DNA from: Euonymus europaeus
Lineage: Eukaryota; Streptophyta; Magnoliopsida; Celastrales; Celastraceae
Length of the DNA: 64,000 nucleotides
Reading direction: 5' to 3'
Assembly: GCA_963580455.1 (NCBI GenBank)
Contig: OY756960.1
Coordinates: 30,579,238-30,643,237 of the forward strand
Below are positions 1-10,910 of this stretch, piece after piece (the first letter of the stretch is position 1; each line of letters starts with the position of its first letter). The notes below the pieces were generated by a model. It saw only the letters and a list, made by a program, of their open reading frames with translations, was not told where the DNA came from and did not search any database. Made by a program: the position numbers and the translations under genes.

Positions 1-2
1 AG

Positions 3-647
3 TATCTCCAATGGTACAGAGTTCCTGCTGAAGCTAAAGTTCAACTTGTCAAGGCTAAGCTTAAGGGTGCCGCTAAGATATGGTGGTTGAATGTTCAAGA
101 ACAGCTTTACCGACTCCAGAAGCCACCAAATACGGACTAGGCTACGATGAAAGAACGGTTGAGCAAGAAGTATTTACCCAAGAATTATAAAGCCCTGCAA
201 TTTCGTGCACTCCTCAACTTAAAACAAGATCGATTGACTATTGATGAATATGCTCATAAATTCCGTGACCTTAGTGTGCGCAGTGGAGTGACGGAGGATG
301 AGGAACAAACGCTGACACGATTTATGAATGGTCTTCATGACAATTTAAAGAAACATATGTTATCGTTACAACTCTCTATTGCTAGTCTGGAGGAGGCTCA
401 CCAAATAGCCAAAGAAATAGAAACTCAGATTAAAGGTCCTTTGGTTCGCAATAAACCTATGCCAGTTGAGTCAAGACCCTCCGAATTTCGACCTCCAGTT
501 CCAAGGCCGGGAAGAATTAATTCAGCCACAACCCGTATCAATAGCGAGACCAAACCAGCCGACAGGTCGTCTGACGGAGTTGGACCTCGATGCTATAAGT
601 GTAATGGGATGGGGCATTATGCTGTGTTGTGTCCCACTAAAAATTAG
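3..647 (+). pseudogene. gag: gypsy gag (capsid plus zinc knuckle), with a premature stop
   Basis: The frame opens at base 3 with the capsid-type GAAKIWWLNV stretch and continues into ERLSKKYLP and an alpha-helical capsid region. It ends in a CCHC zinc knuckle (CYKCNGMGHYAVLC, about 589-630) that would bind the element's RNA. A TAG at 138-140 interrupts the frame exactly where related gags have a tryptophan, so it looks like a TGG to TAG change. A second in-frame TAG at 645-647 ends this block, yet the same frame carries on into the protease. The methionine at 147 is therefore only the first ATG after the nonsense codon and not the true start. Confidence 0.8.
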
Positions 648-1530
648 AAGGTTGCCCTCATTTGTGAAACTGATATGATTCAGTGGAGTCCTGAAGATGA
701 CACCGAACTAGACCATACATTTCAGCAAGACACCGAAGAGGAGGAGCTTGTTGCATCAACGTTACCAAGCTGTGTAATTAGGCGAATACTTACGGGTCAG
801 TAACAGAATGATGAAGGGGATACTCATTGGTTGCGTACCAATATCTTCCACACGAGAGTTCAATTTGGCAAGGGAGCCATTGATGTCATCATTGACAATG
901 GAAGTGGTCTCAATGTGGTGGCCGAAGACTTGGTGAGGCGATTAAAACTCTCGGCAACTAAACATCCAAAGCCTTATCGAGTGAGGTGGGTTAACGACAC
1001 TTCCATCCCCGTGACATCGCAATGTTTAATTTCTTTTTCTTTGGGCAGTTACAAGGATGAAATGTGTTGTGATGTTTTACCTATGACGGCTTGCCGACTG
1101 TTGTTGGGTCAACCTTGGTTATATGATCGGGATGTAGAATATCATGGCAGGGCAAACACTTATTCTTTCCTGGATAAAGGAAAAAGGATCATTTTGAAGC
1201 CTATGCGGCGCACCCCCACTCATGCATTGATACAACCAGTTGTTGTTCCCCAAATTCTCACTCTGGCCAATTTCGAGGAGGCTTTTCAGGAGTCCCAGTA
1301 TTGTCTCCTTTTGATGGTAAAGCCTTCTACTTCACCAGTAGATGATAGTGTCACTACTAATGCCGCAATACAAGATCTCTTAGATGAGTACTCTGTGGTG
1401 ATGCCTGAAGACTTGCCTGATAAATTACCACCCATGAGGTCGATTCAACATGCCATTGATCTAGTTTTAGGCTGCAATCTTCCTAATTTACCTTCATATC
1501 GAATGAGTCACAAGGAACACGAAGATTTGG
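648..1530 (+). pseudogene. gypsy aspartic protease and start of RT
   Basis: This is the same reading frame as gag, again broken by a stop (TAA at about 801-803). The retropepsin active-site region reads VIIDNGSGLNVV, followed by the downstream LLLGQPWLYD flap-side motif typical of plant gypsy proteases. The frame then runs into the N-terminal RT linker (PPMRSIQHAIDLV, then [11 protein letters not shown]), where the next residues should be the RT palm. Homology to RT on this strand stops abruptly around 1530, at the left breakpoint of the inverted block. Confidence 0.8.
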
Positions 1531-1855
1531 ATAACCCAAAGGGCATCACCAACCACTCATAAAGCCTATCGCGGGTTTTGAACACTGTTTTCCATTCGTC
1601 TCCCGAGCGTATACGCACTTGATGATAACTACTCTTAAGATCAAGCTTGGAGAAAATTCGAGACCCACTCAATTGATCAATAAGATCATCCAGCCGCGAA
1701 TTGGGAAACGATATTTGATGGTAATTTTATTGATGGCTCGGCTGTCCACACACATCCGCCAAGTGCCATCCTTCTTTGGAGTGAGAAGGGCAGGCCCCGC
1801 ACATGGACTAGTACTTTCTCGAATAAAGCCCCTGCAAAGGAGACCCAAAGAAGGA
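1530..1855 (-). pseudogene. Inverted fragment of the gypsy RT core
   Basis: On the minus strand this block encodes the RT stretch that is missing from the + strand. Read right to left it gives [70 protein letters not shown] and then [12 protein letters not shown]. The + strand RT resumes at about 1862 with [13 protein letters not shown]. The block is therefore a local micro-inversion of the RT fingers and palm inside an otherwise co-linear element. About ten codons appear lost at the right junction (between FGLS and the [10 protein letters not shown] region) and several at the left one. Breakpoints are good to roughly 10 bp. Confidence 0.85.
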
Positions 1856-2770
1856 ACCATGCCTTCAGAGCACACATTGGGAAGTTTGTAGTCATCTACT
1901 TCGATGATATCTTAATTTTTAGCAAAAATATATCTGAACATTTTACGCACCTGCGGTTGACCTTTCAGATTTTGCAGGAAGAGCAATTTTTTTGTTAACA
2001 AGCAGAAATGCTCCTTTCTTCAGGATCGCCTGGCTTTCTTGGGGTTTATAATTTCAGACCAATGGGTGGAGGGGGACCCTGCGAAGATCAAGGCCATTGT
2101 CGAATGGCCAACCCCAGCTAGTATTCATGATGTGCAGAGTTTTCATGGCTTGGCGACATTCTATCGGATATTTATTCGGGGATTTAGTTCTATTGTTGCT
2201 CCTCTTACAGAGTATTTAAAAATGGATGAGTTCCAGTGGAGCTCGGCAGTAGCCAGTGCCTTCGAGAATATTAAGCAACTCATGACTCACACTCCCATTT
2301 TACAACTGCCCGATTTCAGCCAAGTGTTCGAAGTTATGTGTGATGCCTCACACATTGGCATTGGGGGAGTTATTAGCCAAGGGGGGCATCCCATTGCTTT
2401 CTTTAGTGAGAAGCTCAATGAGTGTCGAAGGCGGTACTTCGCTTATGATGTTGAACTCTATGCTTTGGTGCAGACAATTAAATATTGGAAGCATTACTTA
2501 GTCTATCGAGAATTTGTTTTATTTACTGATCATGACTCACTCAAGCACCTTCAATCTTAGCGCAAGCTTAATGCCAGATGGTTTGATATTTTGTAGCAGT
2601 TCACTTTTGTCATTAAGCACAAAGCGAGAAAGGAGAATCGGGTTGCGGACGCTCTCAGCCATCGAGCGCATCTGTTAGTTACTTTTGAAGCTACTGTTAC
2701 GGGGTTTGAGTCTTTTCCAAGCCAATATGCCACTGATGTTGATTTTGCTAATGTTTGGGCCACTCTTCAG
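1856..2770 (+). pseudogene. gypsy RT catalytic end and RNase H
   Basis: The + strand RT resumes with the catalytic YFDD box (about 1890-1905). A one-base insertion in a T run near 1985-1993 then shifts the frame. From about 1994 the frame gives FLGFIIS, the RT thumb, and an RNase H domain (FEVMCDASHIGIGGVI, FFSEKLNE, YDVELYALVQ, FTDHDSLKHL). In-frame stops follow at about 2558 and 2594 (in the KLNARW linker), after which the same frame continues to the integrase. Confidence 0.8.
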
Positions 2771-4222
2771 GTGGGTGAAGTTCCTACAACCTCTACGAAC
2801 AGCCTGTATGTTATCCAGGATGGGTTCTTTTTTAAAGGCCTGCGTTTGTGCATTCCCAGTGGGTCTATTCGAGAATGTCTAGTCCATGAGCTGCATGATG
2901 GTGGACTTGCAGGCCACTTTGGAATAGACAAAACTACTTCTTTAGTTGAAGATCGATTCTATTGGCCCAACCTTAAATGTGATGTTACTAAAGTGGTGAA
3001 ATCATGCCGGACTTGTCAGTTAAGCAAGGGAACTAAGCGAAATACCAGATTATATACCCCACTACAGGTGCCTGATCGTCCATGGGAGCATGTGAGTCTT
3101 GATTTCATTTTGGGTTTACCTCGGACAGTTGGAGGCAATGATTCCACCATGGTCGTGGTTGATCGGTTTTCGAAGATGGCGCATTTTGTGGCTTGTAGCT
3201 GCACTAATGATGCTTCGCGAGTGGCATCTCTATTTCTTAAAGAGATTGTGCGGCTTCATGGTCTTCCACTGAGCTTGGTGTCGGATCGTGACAACAAATT
3301 TGTTAGTTATTTTTGGAAGACTTTGTGGATTAAACTGGGAACGAAATTGAAATTTTCAAGTGCCTTTCATCCGCAGTCGGATAGGCAAACGGAGGTGGTG
3401 AATCGTAGCCTGGAAAACTTGTTTTGCCTGGTAAATAATCAAGGAGTGTCATGGGACATTATGCTGCCTATTGCAGAATTTGCTTTTAATAACTCCTCCA
3501 ATCGTACGATCGGTTGTTCCCCTTTTGAGGCTGGTTATGGTCTTCGACCTAAGGCACCAGTTGACGTACATACTCTTCCCAGTAACCTCAAGGCCAGTGA
3601 ATTAGCATTGGAATTTGCAGAGCATATAAAGGCCACCCATGCAGAGATTAAACGTCGGATAATTTTAAGCAACGACAAGTACAAGCAGCATGCAGACCTT
3701 CATCGCCGTCAAAAGGAGTTACAGGTGGGAGACTGGGCCCTTATTCGATTGCGTTCAGAACATTTTCCATCAGGCAGTTATCATAAACTCCATGCTCGGC
3801 GGGCTGGACCATACCAAATCCTTAAGCAATTGGGTTCAAATGCTTACCTTGTCAGTTTACCAGACACTCTTAAGATCAGCCCCATTTTTAACATTGAAGA
3901 CCTCACTCCTTGCGAGCCTTTGGTAGAGCCAGAGCTATCTCTCCCTCATCTGCCTCCTCCTCAGCCTGTTGAACAGTTCCCTGCAAAAATACTAGACTAT
4001 CAATTTGTTTCAACACGCAGGGGTGGGTATGACAAATTCTTAATCCGTTGGCGAGATAAACCATTGGCAGAGGCTACTTGGGTGACGGATGCTCAACTTC
4101 AGTTTATCTGTCCTGGATTGTTGGAAGGTTTTCTTCAAGGTCTTTTGCCAAAGGAAAGTTCTTCTGCACGGGAGGGAATTGGTGCAGGCCCAGGTCCACT
4201 TAATGAATCTCACAAGCCTTGA
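2771..4222 (+). pseudogene. gypsy integrase with C-terminal chromodomain
   Basis: This is the longest open block of the element, 483 codons. It contains the HHCC zinc-binding region (HELHDGGLAGHFG ... CRTCQ), then the catalytic core with the first Asp in SLDFILGLP, the second Asp in VSDRDNKF and the Glu in RQTEVVNRSLE. The GPY module (ARRAGPYQILKQLG) follows, and then a chromodomain (about residues 405-455, ILDYQFVSTRRGGYDKFLIRW) that in chromoviruses directs integration to heterochromatin. All three catalytic acids are present, so this module decayed less than the rest. It cannot be expressed as a normal polyprotein because everything upstream is broken. The ATG at 2771 lies inside the continuous pol frame and is not a real start. 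Confidence 0.85.
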
Positions 4223-4582
4223 TTATGGCGGCCCAATTGGATTCTTTGCTGACTTCCCTTTTTGTTGTTTGTTTATAGTGTTTCTCGTGCCGTCCTTTAG
4301 GGCACTTTGGGAATGAATGTTGAAGTTATCTTTTTTCCTTCAATTTCTATTTTCAGCTAGCGCCGCCTACTAGGAGTGAATCCAGTTTGTGGAGAGTGAA
4401 TCTTCTGTTTTGAGAGAGAGTCTCAGTTATTTTGTATGTTTTGTGTCTTGTAATCTTACACTGGTGGCATTAACGCATTAATACAGTTCTCTATTGTTGG
4501 TAGTACTGGGTGTTTCTCTGTTAGCTTGCATCAGAGACAGATGAAGGTTTGGAGACAAAGTCTCAGCTTTTCTCATTAGGGT

Positions 4583-5975
4583 TGTTTAACAAATGATACA
4601 ATCAAGAATATATACAAAGAATAAAACATGAATTATCTAGATCTAGAAAGTAAAACTGTACGTGACTGTTCAACATTTGATAATGTTCCACTCAATAGTC
4701 GTCTATTTTTCCCCTTCTATTCCAACTAATAAATAGGAAACAGAACACAAAGAAGGACCTTCAAACTCGCATAACTAGCTCCCTTCATAAGCCAGAAGGG
4801 AGAACAAGGTAAAACCAGCAGCTATTACATGAAGAAGTTATGAAACAACAAGGCATAGGTTTATATAGGAACCAGTTGACTCACTATCAACTGAAAAGAA
4901 AGAAAAGCAGAAAAATCGATAGTCTTGTTTTTCAATAGTCTAGAGTGAAGACAAAGTTTAAATGTGAAAGTACCAAAGCATATTAGGAAATTGTAACTCA
5001 GAAATTCTTACAAGATCGTTAGTCAAAAAAATGGAAACAAAAAATGCGGAAAAATAAAAGAAACAATACCGAGATTTTTAAGAGGAAAACCTAACCTGGG
5101 AATAACCTCGAGTCTATAAGCGACTAACCTTACGAAATAATTCACTAATCTTGAATCGAGAATACAACCTTATCTTTACCCTAAAGACATTGCTTGTACA
5201 GCTCATCCCACATAGTGTTTGTTTCACTCAACACTCAACCACACACGGTAGAACTTTGTTTTTGGCTCCTCCAAAAACTACACCAACGAGAAATCACCAC
5301 TCTCACTCCTCAAAACATAGACACCTCACAAGAGTTCACTCTCACTCAAGAATGAGAATTGGATTACAAAGAGAAGCAATAACCTAAGAAATCTAGCTTG
5401 CACGTAGCTTCTCCAACTTTCATTCAATGGAGATCATTCCTTTATATAGAGAGACATTCACCCTTTTCTTTTGATTTGATTTATTGAATCATGATATTAT
5501 CTGGAATAATTATCCTGAAACAAAGCTAAAAGGTGATAAAACACAAATCTATAAAATGATAAGATAGATGATAGGCCAACCAAATATTGGATTATATTTA
5601 TAATTTAATTCACACGGCATTATCATTTATTTAGAATTATCTCCATAAAACAAATAAAGCATCACAATATTATAACTAATTAAAGGTAATGATATACAAG
5701 CATTATCACAATATTGGAAAACAACCTCATGCATATCCATATTACATGCACTAAAAGAGTTTATGCACAATTGATATACTCATGTCTTCCACGTATGTCA
5801 TTTACTCATGCACTTATATACGTCACCTGCAATTCAAGAATTCATGCACTTATACACGTCCACTTTACCTGTAATTCAAAGACTTTAAGCATGAACCATG
5901 CATGAGCCATGTACGAACTATAACACAACACACACTTGTCCATATGCACTCACAATTGTCACAAAGATCCCAACA
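4583..5975 (-). mobile_element. Probable copia-type solo LTR or LTR fragment
   Basis: On the minus strand the segment starts TGTTGGGATC (5975) and ends TTAAACA (4583), the TG...CA limits expected of an LTR of about 1.39 kb. Near 5040-5110 it contains a stretch (minus-strand sense: an intron-like AGGTTAGGTTTTCC run followed by a CTCGGT...TTTCTTTT run) resembling the downstream part of many plant Ty1/copia LTRs. I see no matching 5-bp duplication at its two ends (AGGGT versus GAAAT) and no internal coding region. It could be a fragment rather than a solo LTR. No gene was recognised in it. Confidence 0.35.
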
Positions 5976-6305
5976 GAAATGAAACGCTAACGAGACCTCA
6001 ATTGATCAAGCATTGGATAATTGAAGAAACAAACACAGGAATCACTCACTAAGTTCATACAATAAAATTTAGATCAAAGACAATTACATATATTAATCAG
6101 TTGTCCAAGTTCCGTTCAAATTTTTTTAAAAAAGAGAGTAAACAAAACATAAAATAAATTAGTCTATTTCCCATTCCCGGTAGTTCAAAGTTCATATCTG
6201 TCTGCAATGAGAAATTCCCAGAAGTAAATAATGTCCATCCTCAACGATGTTGAAAGATCATGGTACCGAATCATGCATGGATTCCAAAACTGAATGGCTA
6301 TACAA
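5976..6305. other. Unassigned intergenic stretch
   Basis: AT-rich sequence between the LTR-like segment and the Helitron tip. It has no coding signal and I recognise no repeat in it. Confidence 0.4.
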
Positions 6306-6353
6306 TCTATACTATCTATAAATCCTGAATCTATACTATCTATAAATCCTGAA
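6306..6353 (+). repeat. Tandem duplication of the Helitron 5' tip (24 bp x 2)
   Basis: Two adjacent identical 24-bp copies begin TCTATACTATCTATAAATCC, at 6306 and 6330. Either could be the functional left end, because both are preceded by A. Confidence 0.8.
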
Positions 6354-6469
6354 ACAAGTCCTTGGTTGTACACGATAGTGACATGTAGGATCAACCTAAG
6401 TCTGCTACCTGGAGTTAAATTGGTATTTAATTAAAGTGAAAATTTCTTTTATTTTTAAATAGATTTTTT

Positions 6470-7400
6470 TAAATTGTTAAACCCCAGAATCGCAGAATGA
6501 CTCTTGGAGGCCCTCTTCCTTCAAAACTGCTAGCAACGTCGTCGCCATGGCAAGCAGCGGATTCTTACTGAGCAAGGAAAGCGCTTCCAACCACAACACT
6601 GGGAAACTCATTGGTTCTATCTTTCTTGAATTCGATGGGTTTGAATGTGAGGTCAGATTCCCCAAGGGTTGAGGTCCATAGCTTCGGCTTTTTCATCAGG
6701 GAGGTTTCTCCATGACTGAGCTCATCGCCCCTTTCTATACAGGTCAGTCTCTTATGAAAAGAGAAAAGTAATCTATTTAATTCTTTCCCTTTCATGGATC
6801 TGGGTTGTATTCGTACAAATTAATTTGTCACAAAAAGTGTGTTGTTCGTCGTGATGATTTTTGGGCTTTTATCTCTTGATTGCAGTCTCCCAAAAAAAAA
6901 TCGTTGATATCTGGTTTAGTGCTTGATTCAGTTGATCAATAAAAATGATTTTTCTCTTTTCTTCCGATGATTCGCTGTCATTTTTGTGTTTATCACCATG
7001 TTGCGGGGTATGGTTTTTCAGTTTATTTACTATGGAGGAATCAGTTTATCAGCACGCTATGTTTTGTTCAGGTTCTTTATTTTATCGGGAAAATTTTGGA
7101 ACAAATCTTGAAATTAAATTTCTTGGGAAGTATTTATCAGTGTTTTGTCTGTCTTTCCCCTTCGCATGATAAGGACTAACGTGCATTTGGTTGGAGTGAC
7201 TGGTATGAAGCGGTTTTCCTGGTGTATGATTTTTTGTTTTGAGGAAGCCTTTGAAGTAAATCTTTCTGGTATATAAAATACCTAGCATTTTTCGTTGTGT
7301 TATATGTTGATTTACAGGTCTCTTAATTCTTTTTATTGTTATATCAGGTGATAAGGACTCACTTGCATTCGGTTGGAGTCATAGGTATAAAGTGGATTTT
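6470..7400. other. Helitron interior, unrecognised, with duplicated block
   Basis: The stretch is GC-richer at 6480-6740 than its surroundings and ends in a donor-like CAG-GTCAG. It may be another captured exon on either strand, but I do not recognise the protein. A roughly 45-bp block with GATAAGGACT ... GCATT.GGTTGGAGT occurs at about 7167 and again at about 7350, so part of this region was duplicated. Confidence 0.3.
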
Positions 7401-7457
7401 AAAATAGGTTAATAGCAGAGGCACTGTATTATGAACATAGTAACAGTGCACAAACCT

Positions 7458-7562
7458 ATAATACAATTTCTTTCTATCTCTGGCAAGCGAAGTTGGCACA
7501 TGGTTTACTACAATACAATTTCTTTCTTCTTAGGCAAACGAAGTTGGCACATGGTTTACTAT
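7458..7562. repeat. Tandem repeat, about 54 bp x 2
   Basis: The block AATACAATTTCTTTC ... GAAGTTGGCACATGGTTTAC occurs twice in succession with a few differences and a small indel. It lies inside the Helitron. Confidence 0.7.
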
Positions 7563-7819
7563 CCGATAGATACTTGAATTCTACATTGGAGATTTTTCAA
7601 TATTGCTAAACATTTTTCTTTCTATCTTGATCTCTTTTCCCAGTTATTTTCATGTTGAGGAGGAGAAGCTTTTGCTCCTATATTGTATATTCGATCTGTT
7701 CAAATGAAAATCTGTTTAAGTACAACCATTCCAACATTCTGCATTTGAGGTTGCCCGATCTAACTAATCGCTTTGCTTTATTGGATATCTCCAATTGAAA
7801 TGTTATATAATTACAGCCA

Positions 7820-8165
7820 TTTTTGCAAGGATTACATTGGAGGGCTTACAAGTGGAATGGCAAGGTGCGTTTCTTTCCCTTATCTGTCATATACTTTTTT
7901 GACAATTTCTATGATGGTATGATTCTTTCATTTTCATATGGTATCAGTTCTGATTGGTTTGTTGATTGATTTCATAGGCAGCCTCAATTACTCAATGTTG
8001 TTAAATTTATAGCACTTCTGGTGAACCAGCAAGTTGCTAATGAGCTGACTCTTTTGCTCGAGGAGCCTACTGATGGTAGTGTTGAGATCTTGGTGGGTTT
8101 GTCATTGAGTGCTAATAGATCCTACAAGTCCTTGCACCGAAAGGCCTTGATGGTGGCCGTTGTCC
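7820..8165 (+). pseudogene. CWC22: CWC22-like splicing factor fragment captured by the Helitron
   Basis: Two exon-like pieces are separated by an intron with a GT...AG frame (donor at 7865, acceptor AG at 7980-7981). The first gives WRAYKWNGK and the second PQLLNVVKFIALLVNQQV, then a Leu/Glu/Pro run (LLLEEPTDGSVEI) and, after a frameshift, LQVLAPKGLDG. From memory this matches the MIF4G-like core of CWC22, which reads RAYKRNDK, PQLL..V.FIAHLVNQQV, LLEKPTDDSVE and LQDLSPKGLHG in that order. CWC22 is a spliceosome component that escorts eIF4A-III to the exon-junction complex. Only a small part of the gene is present and it contains substitutions and a frameshift, so it is a non-functional capture. 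The intron shows that genomic DNA, not an mRNA copy, was acquired. Confidence 0.75.
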
Positions 8166-8605
8166 ATGTTCTAAATTTTTATGTCATGCTTTGACTTTTC
8201 ATAAAAAAAAATTGGTGAAAAATTTGAATTAATTAATTTATTTATTTTGAATAAAAAAAATGCATTTATTAATCGGCCGTTTTATCAATGATTAATTCTA
8301 TGAAATTCCAGTGTGCTAATGCTGCACTTTCTTAATCTTGAATAGTTATTTGAAATATATGTCCTGCTACATCATCTACTTCTTTTTCATATGTTCTGAC
8401 TGAATTAATAATGTATTAATCAAAATTGTATTTGATACCTGTAGACACCATTGATTAATAAGAGTGATGACCTTTGCTTTTTAAATTGACTCCGTTGTTG
8501 GAATTTCTAGGACTTCTACTATCGTGAGAAACTTAAAAAGAATTTTTCATCCATTATCATAATCAGTGGATGAAATTTCAATTGTGTTAATTTCAAGTGG
8601 CTTAG

Positions 8606-8762
8606 GTCATGGTTGAATATTGAAATTGTATTGCAGTTCCAGTTTGGCTGTGATTAATTGACTGTTTCATCTTTGTGAAACTTATTTTGATAGTTTATTT
8701 TTTGATGATGTCATGGTTGAATATTGAAATTGTATTGTAGTTCCAGTTTGGCTGTGATTAAT
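8606..8762. repeat. Direct repeat of 52 bp, two copies
   Basis: GTCATGGTTGAATATTGAAA ... GGCTGTGATTAAT occurs at 8606-8657 and 8710-8762 with one visible base difference. It lies inside the Helitron, between the two captured gene fragments. Confidence 0.75.
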
Positions 8763-9389
8763 ACAGAGGCATGTTAAATCATTTGACGATTTGAGCCACA
8801 ACTGATGCATTCTTGACCCTTGATTTTCCTGTTATAAAATATTGATCCAGCTGTGCCTTGCTTCTCCATTAGTTTTTTCCTTTCTCCTCAACATTTGGGT
8901 TTTTTCCCCTTTGCTTATTCAACAAGGTTACGCCATTGCCTCTCAACTCTCCCAACTCATTATTTATCTGTCAATCTTATGGACTTGAAAATGAGGAGGA
9001 TTTTATTATATAGATGCCATTAATATGTAATTGTTTTATTAGTTTGTAAATCAATTAGTTTTCTTCATGAAATTTCTAATTCGTCTCTTTCAATATCAGG
9101 TGCTTAATATAGTTATCTAGGTGTCTGTGTTTGTAGTTCAAGCGTCTTAAGAATCACTTGGCAATTCTCTTAACACCGTTTAAATTGGTTGGTAGGCAAG
9201 TCTTTTGTGCTTCTTATTGTCTAATTATTTGGATTACAAAAAAGTTGCCCTTTCATATCTAAGATTTTCTCCAACTGGATAGTGTTAGTTTTCATTAAAA
9301 AAAACCAAGCCTTTATGCAAAGTAAATGCATCTTTTTCGATGAAATTCTGGCATAAGAATAGAGCTAAAATAGTTGGGTATCACATTTG

Positions 9390-9590
9390 CATTTTTTTCA
9401 TGTATGCTTGGGTGTTGGTGGTAGTGGATTGATTATAAAATACTTGGGAGATGGTCCAAAGTTGGTGAGGAAGCTCTTTAGAGTTTTCGATGGCCTCTCG
9501 CCTTCAATTGCTTCATCATTAGAATTGATGATGTCGGCACAAAAAAGTAAGATTTGTTGCTGGAAATGGCATTCTTAAGGTATGGCAATA
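9390..9590 (+). pseudogene. RPT2: 26S proteasome RPT2 (subunit 4 ATPase) fragment captured by the Helitron
   Basis: The open stretch reads [20 protein letters not shown], then [11 protein letters not shown], and after a one-base shift [10 protein letters not shown]. This aligns with the AAA+ region of proteasome regulatory subunit 4 ([20 protein letters not shown] ... FRVADDLSPSI ... FIDEIDAVGTKR), which lies between the Walker A and Walker B motifs. In the intact gene this ATPase helps unfold substrates at the base of the 19S particle. Here only one exon-sized piece is seen. The Walker B acidic pair has been altered by the frameshift, so no function is expected. It has the same orientation as the Helitron and as the CWC22 piece about 1.2 kb upstream. 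Confidence 0.75.
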
Positions 9591-9599
9591 AACATAATT

Positions 9600-10880
9600 T
9601 GCATTTTTTATTAGTTCCTGTTGCTTTTAAAAATCTTTAGATATTGACATAGTTGGATGGAATTTTTTGCTATTGTTGAGATGGCAGTTTGGCCTCACAA
9701 TGGCCATTATCGCATTCTCGTGGTCTTCCTCCATTTTTAATGATTTGCTCAATCCTCTGTTGTTAATTAGCTGGTATATTATCTTGGGTACTATTTTTAT
9801 GATACTGATACCTTACTACTTTAATAGAGGTTGATAAATTGCTATGAGTCAACAAAATTATACAAACTAGGTATGGCTTTTAGGCAATGATCATCTATTT
9901 ATGTAATTATCATTTATTAAAAAAAGGAATAAATATAATGACTATTATATAGTGCCGAAATCTGCAGATGGTTTGTGAGGTTTTGGTTTTAGTTTTAGTC
10001 CAAGATATCCATTTTTTCCCTAAAAAAGAGTTGTGGCCTGGAAGCTTCCAGTGCAGCCTTTGATGTGAGGAGGAAAATCGTGTCTGATTGTGGTCTACAT
10101 GAGCTCTGACTTTGGTGTGTTTGTTCATGCTTTTTTTGTACATTCTTAGGGATGAAGTATGGAAGTTTTTTAGTCATTAGTTGTATACTTGTATCATTTT
10201 TGAAAACTAAGCAGCTGCCTTATTCAAGCACTATCAAACAAAGTATCTAAACTCACAATAACCATTATTTGATCTGCACAGATATTCATAGTAACTTTTG
10301 GACATGTTTACGGTAGACCTCATTGTTTTCGTGAGTAACAAAGTTTCTACTTGACAAATGATATATCTTAGTTACTGTAATGCTTACTAAAATTGATAAA
10401 CAGTCAAGCAAGACCAAAGAATGTTTAAAGAGCAGTAACTAAGAGTCAAAATAAGTTTGATTTTGATTTTGAATTTGAATCAGCGGGAATATATTCTCAA
10501 GTCTCAGCTTTGGGATAAACAGGTTCAACTTTAAACCCTTCAATGTTGCTATATTTAAATAATGTTGCTATACTTTCATTTTTCACCTCAACTTTAAATA
10601 TTGCACCAAGTGGCCATTGAATCCCACTATTATCAATGACTATCTAAATTTCACACTCTTTGTTCTGTAGGCTTAGCATTTTGTGTACAAATCTGTCTGT
10701 AATTGTAATTTGTTTTTCCCGTTGTAAATAAAACAATCGTTTGCACCTCGGATAAACTCTATTTAAATACATAATTTATTACCCACCTTATAATGACAAT
10801 TCTCCAAAAAATCAATTTCTTAAAAGTTATTTTTCAAAAATTACAAATGTTAATACAAATATACATACAATCAATCAATT
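9600..10880. other. Helitron 3' interior without recognised genes
   Basis: AT-rich filler between the RPT2 fragment and the terminal hairpin. I see no convincing coding region. Confidence 0.4.
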
Positions 10881-10910
10881 CCTGTGGCGTAGCCACGGGC
10901 TGAACACTAG
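10881..10910 (+). other. Helitron 3' terminus: hairpin plus CTAG
   Basis: A short palindrome with a five-base perfect stem (GTGGC/GCCAC) and a three-base loop sits 11 bases before CTAG. The next host base is T. This is the diagnostic right end of plant Helitrons. Confidence 0.75.

Larger units (their letters stand above)
1..4582 (+). mobile_element. Decayed Ty3/gypsy chromovirus, 5' end outside window
   Basis: Order on the + strand is gag, protease, reverse transcriptase, RNase H, integrase and a C-terminal chromodomain, which is the layout of plant chromoviruses. The gag frame is already open at base 3, so the 5' LTR and gag start lie left of the window. The copy is dead: three in-frame stops in gag-protease, an inverted RT block, a one-base frameshift near 1990 and two stops after RNase H. 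About 360 bp follow the final stop at 4222 and probably contain the 3' LTR (it has a U-rich leader-like stretch and poly-A-like signals), but I cannot define its ends because no second LTR is present. The right limit is therefore approximate. Confidence 0.85.
6306..10910 (+). mobile_element. Non-autonomous Helitron with captured host gene fragments
   Basis: The 5' tip is TCTATACTATCTATAAATCC, the usual plant Helitron start; it occurs twice in tandem (6306 and 6330), each time preceded by A. The 3' end has a short hairpin (GTGGC-GTA-GCCAC, flanked by CC and GG, 10881-10899), then TGAACA and a terminal CTAG at 10907-10910, followed by T. This fits insertion between A and T without target duplication. 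The interior, about 4.6 kb, encodes no Rep or helicase, so the element is non-autonomous. It carries exon-like pieces of a CWC22-like gene and an RPT2-like gene in the same orientation as the element, plus several internal short direct repeats. Confidence 0.75.

Noticed and set aside
4583..5975. A complete copia element
   Set aside because: Only LTR-like sequence is present, with no internal genes and no matching target duplication.
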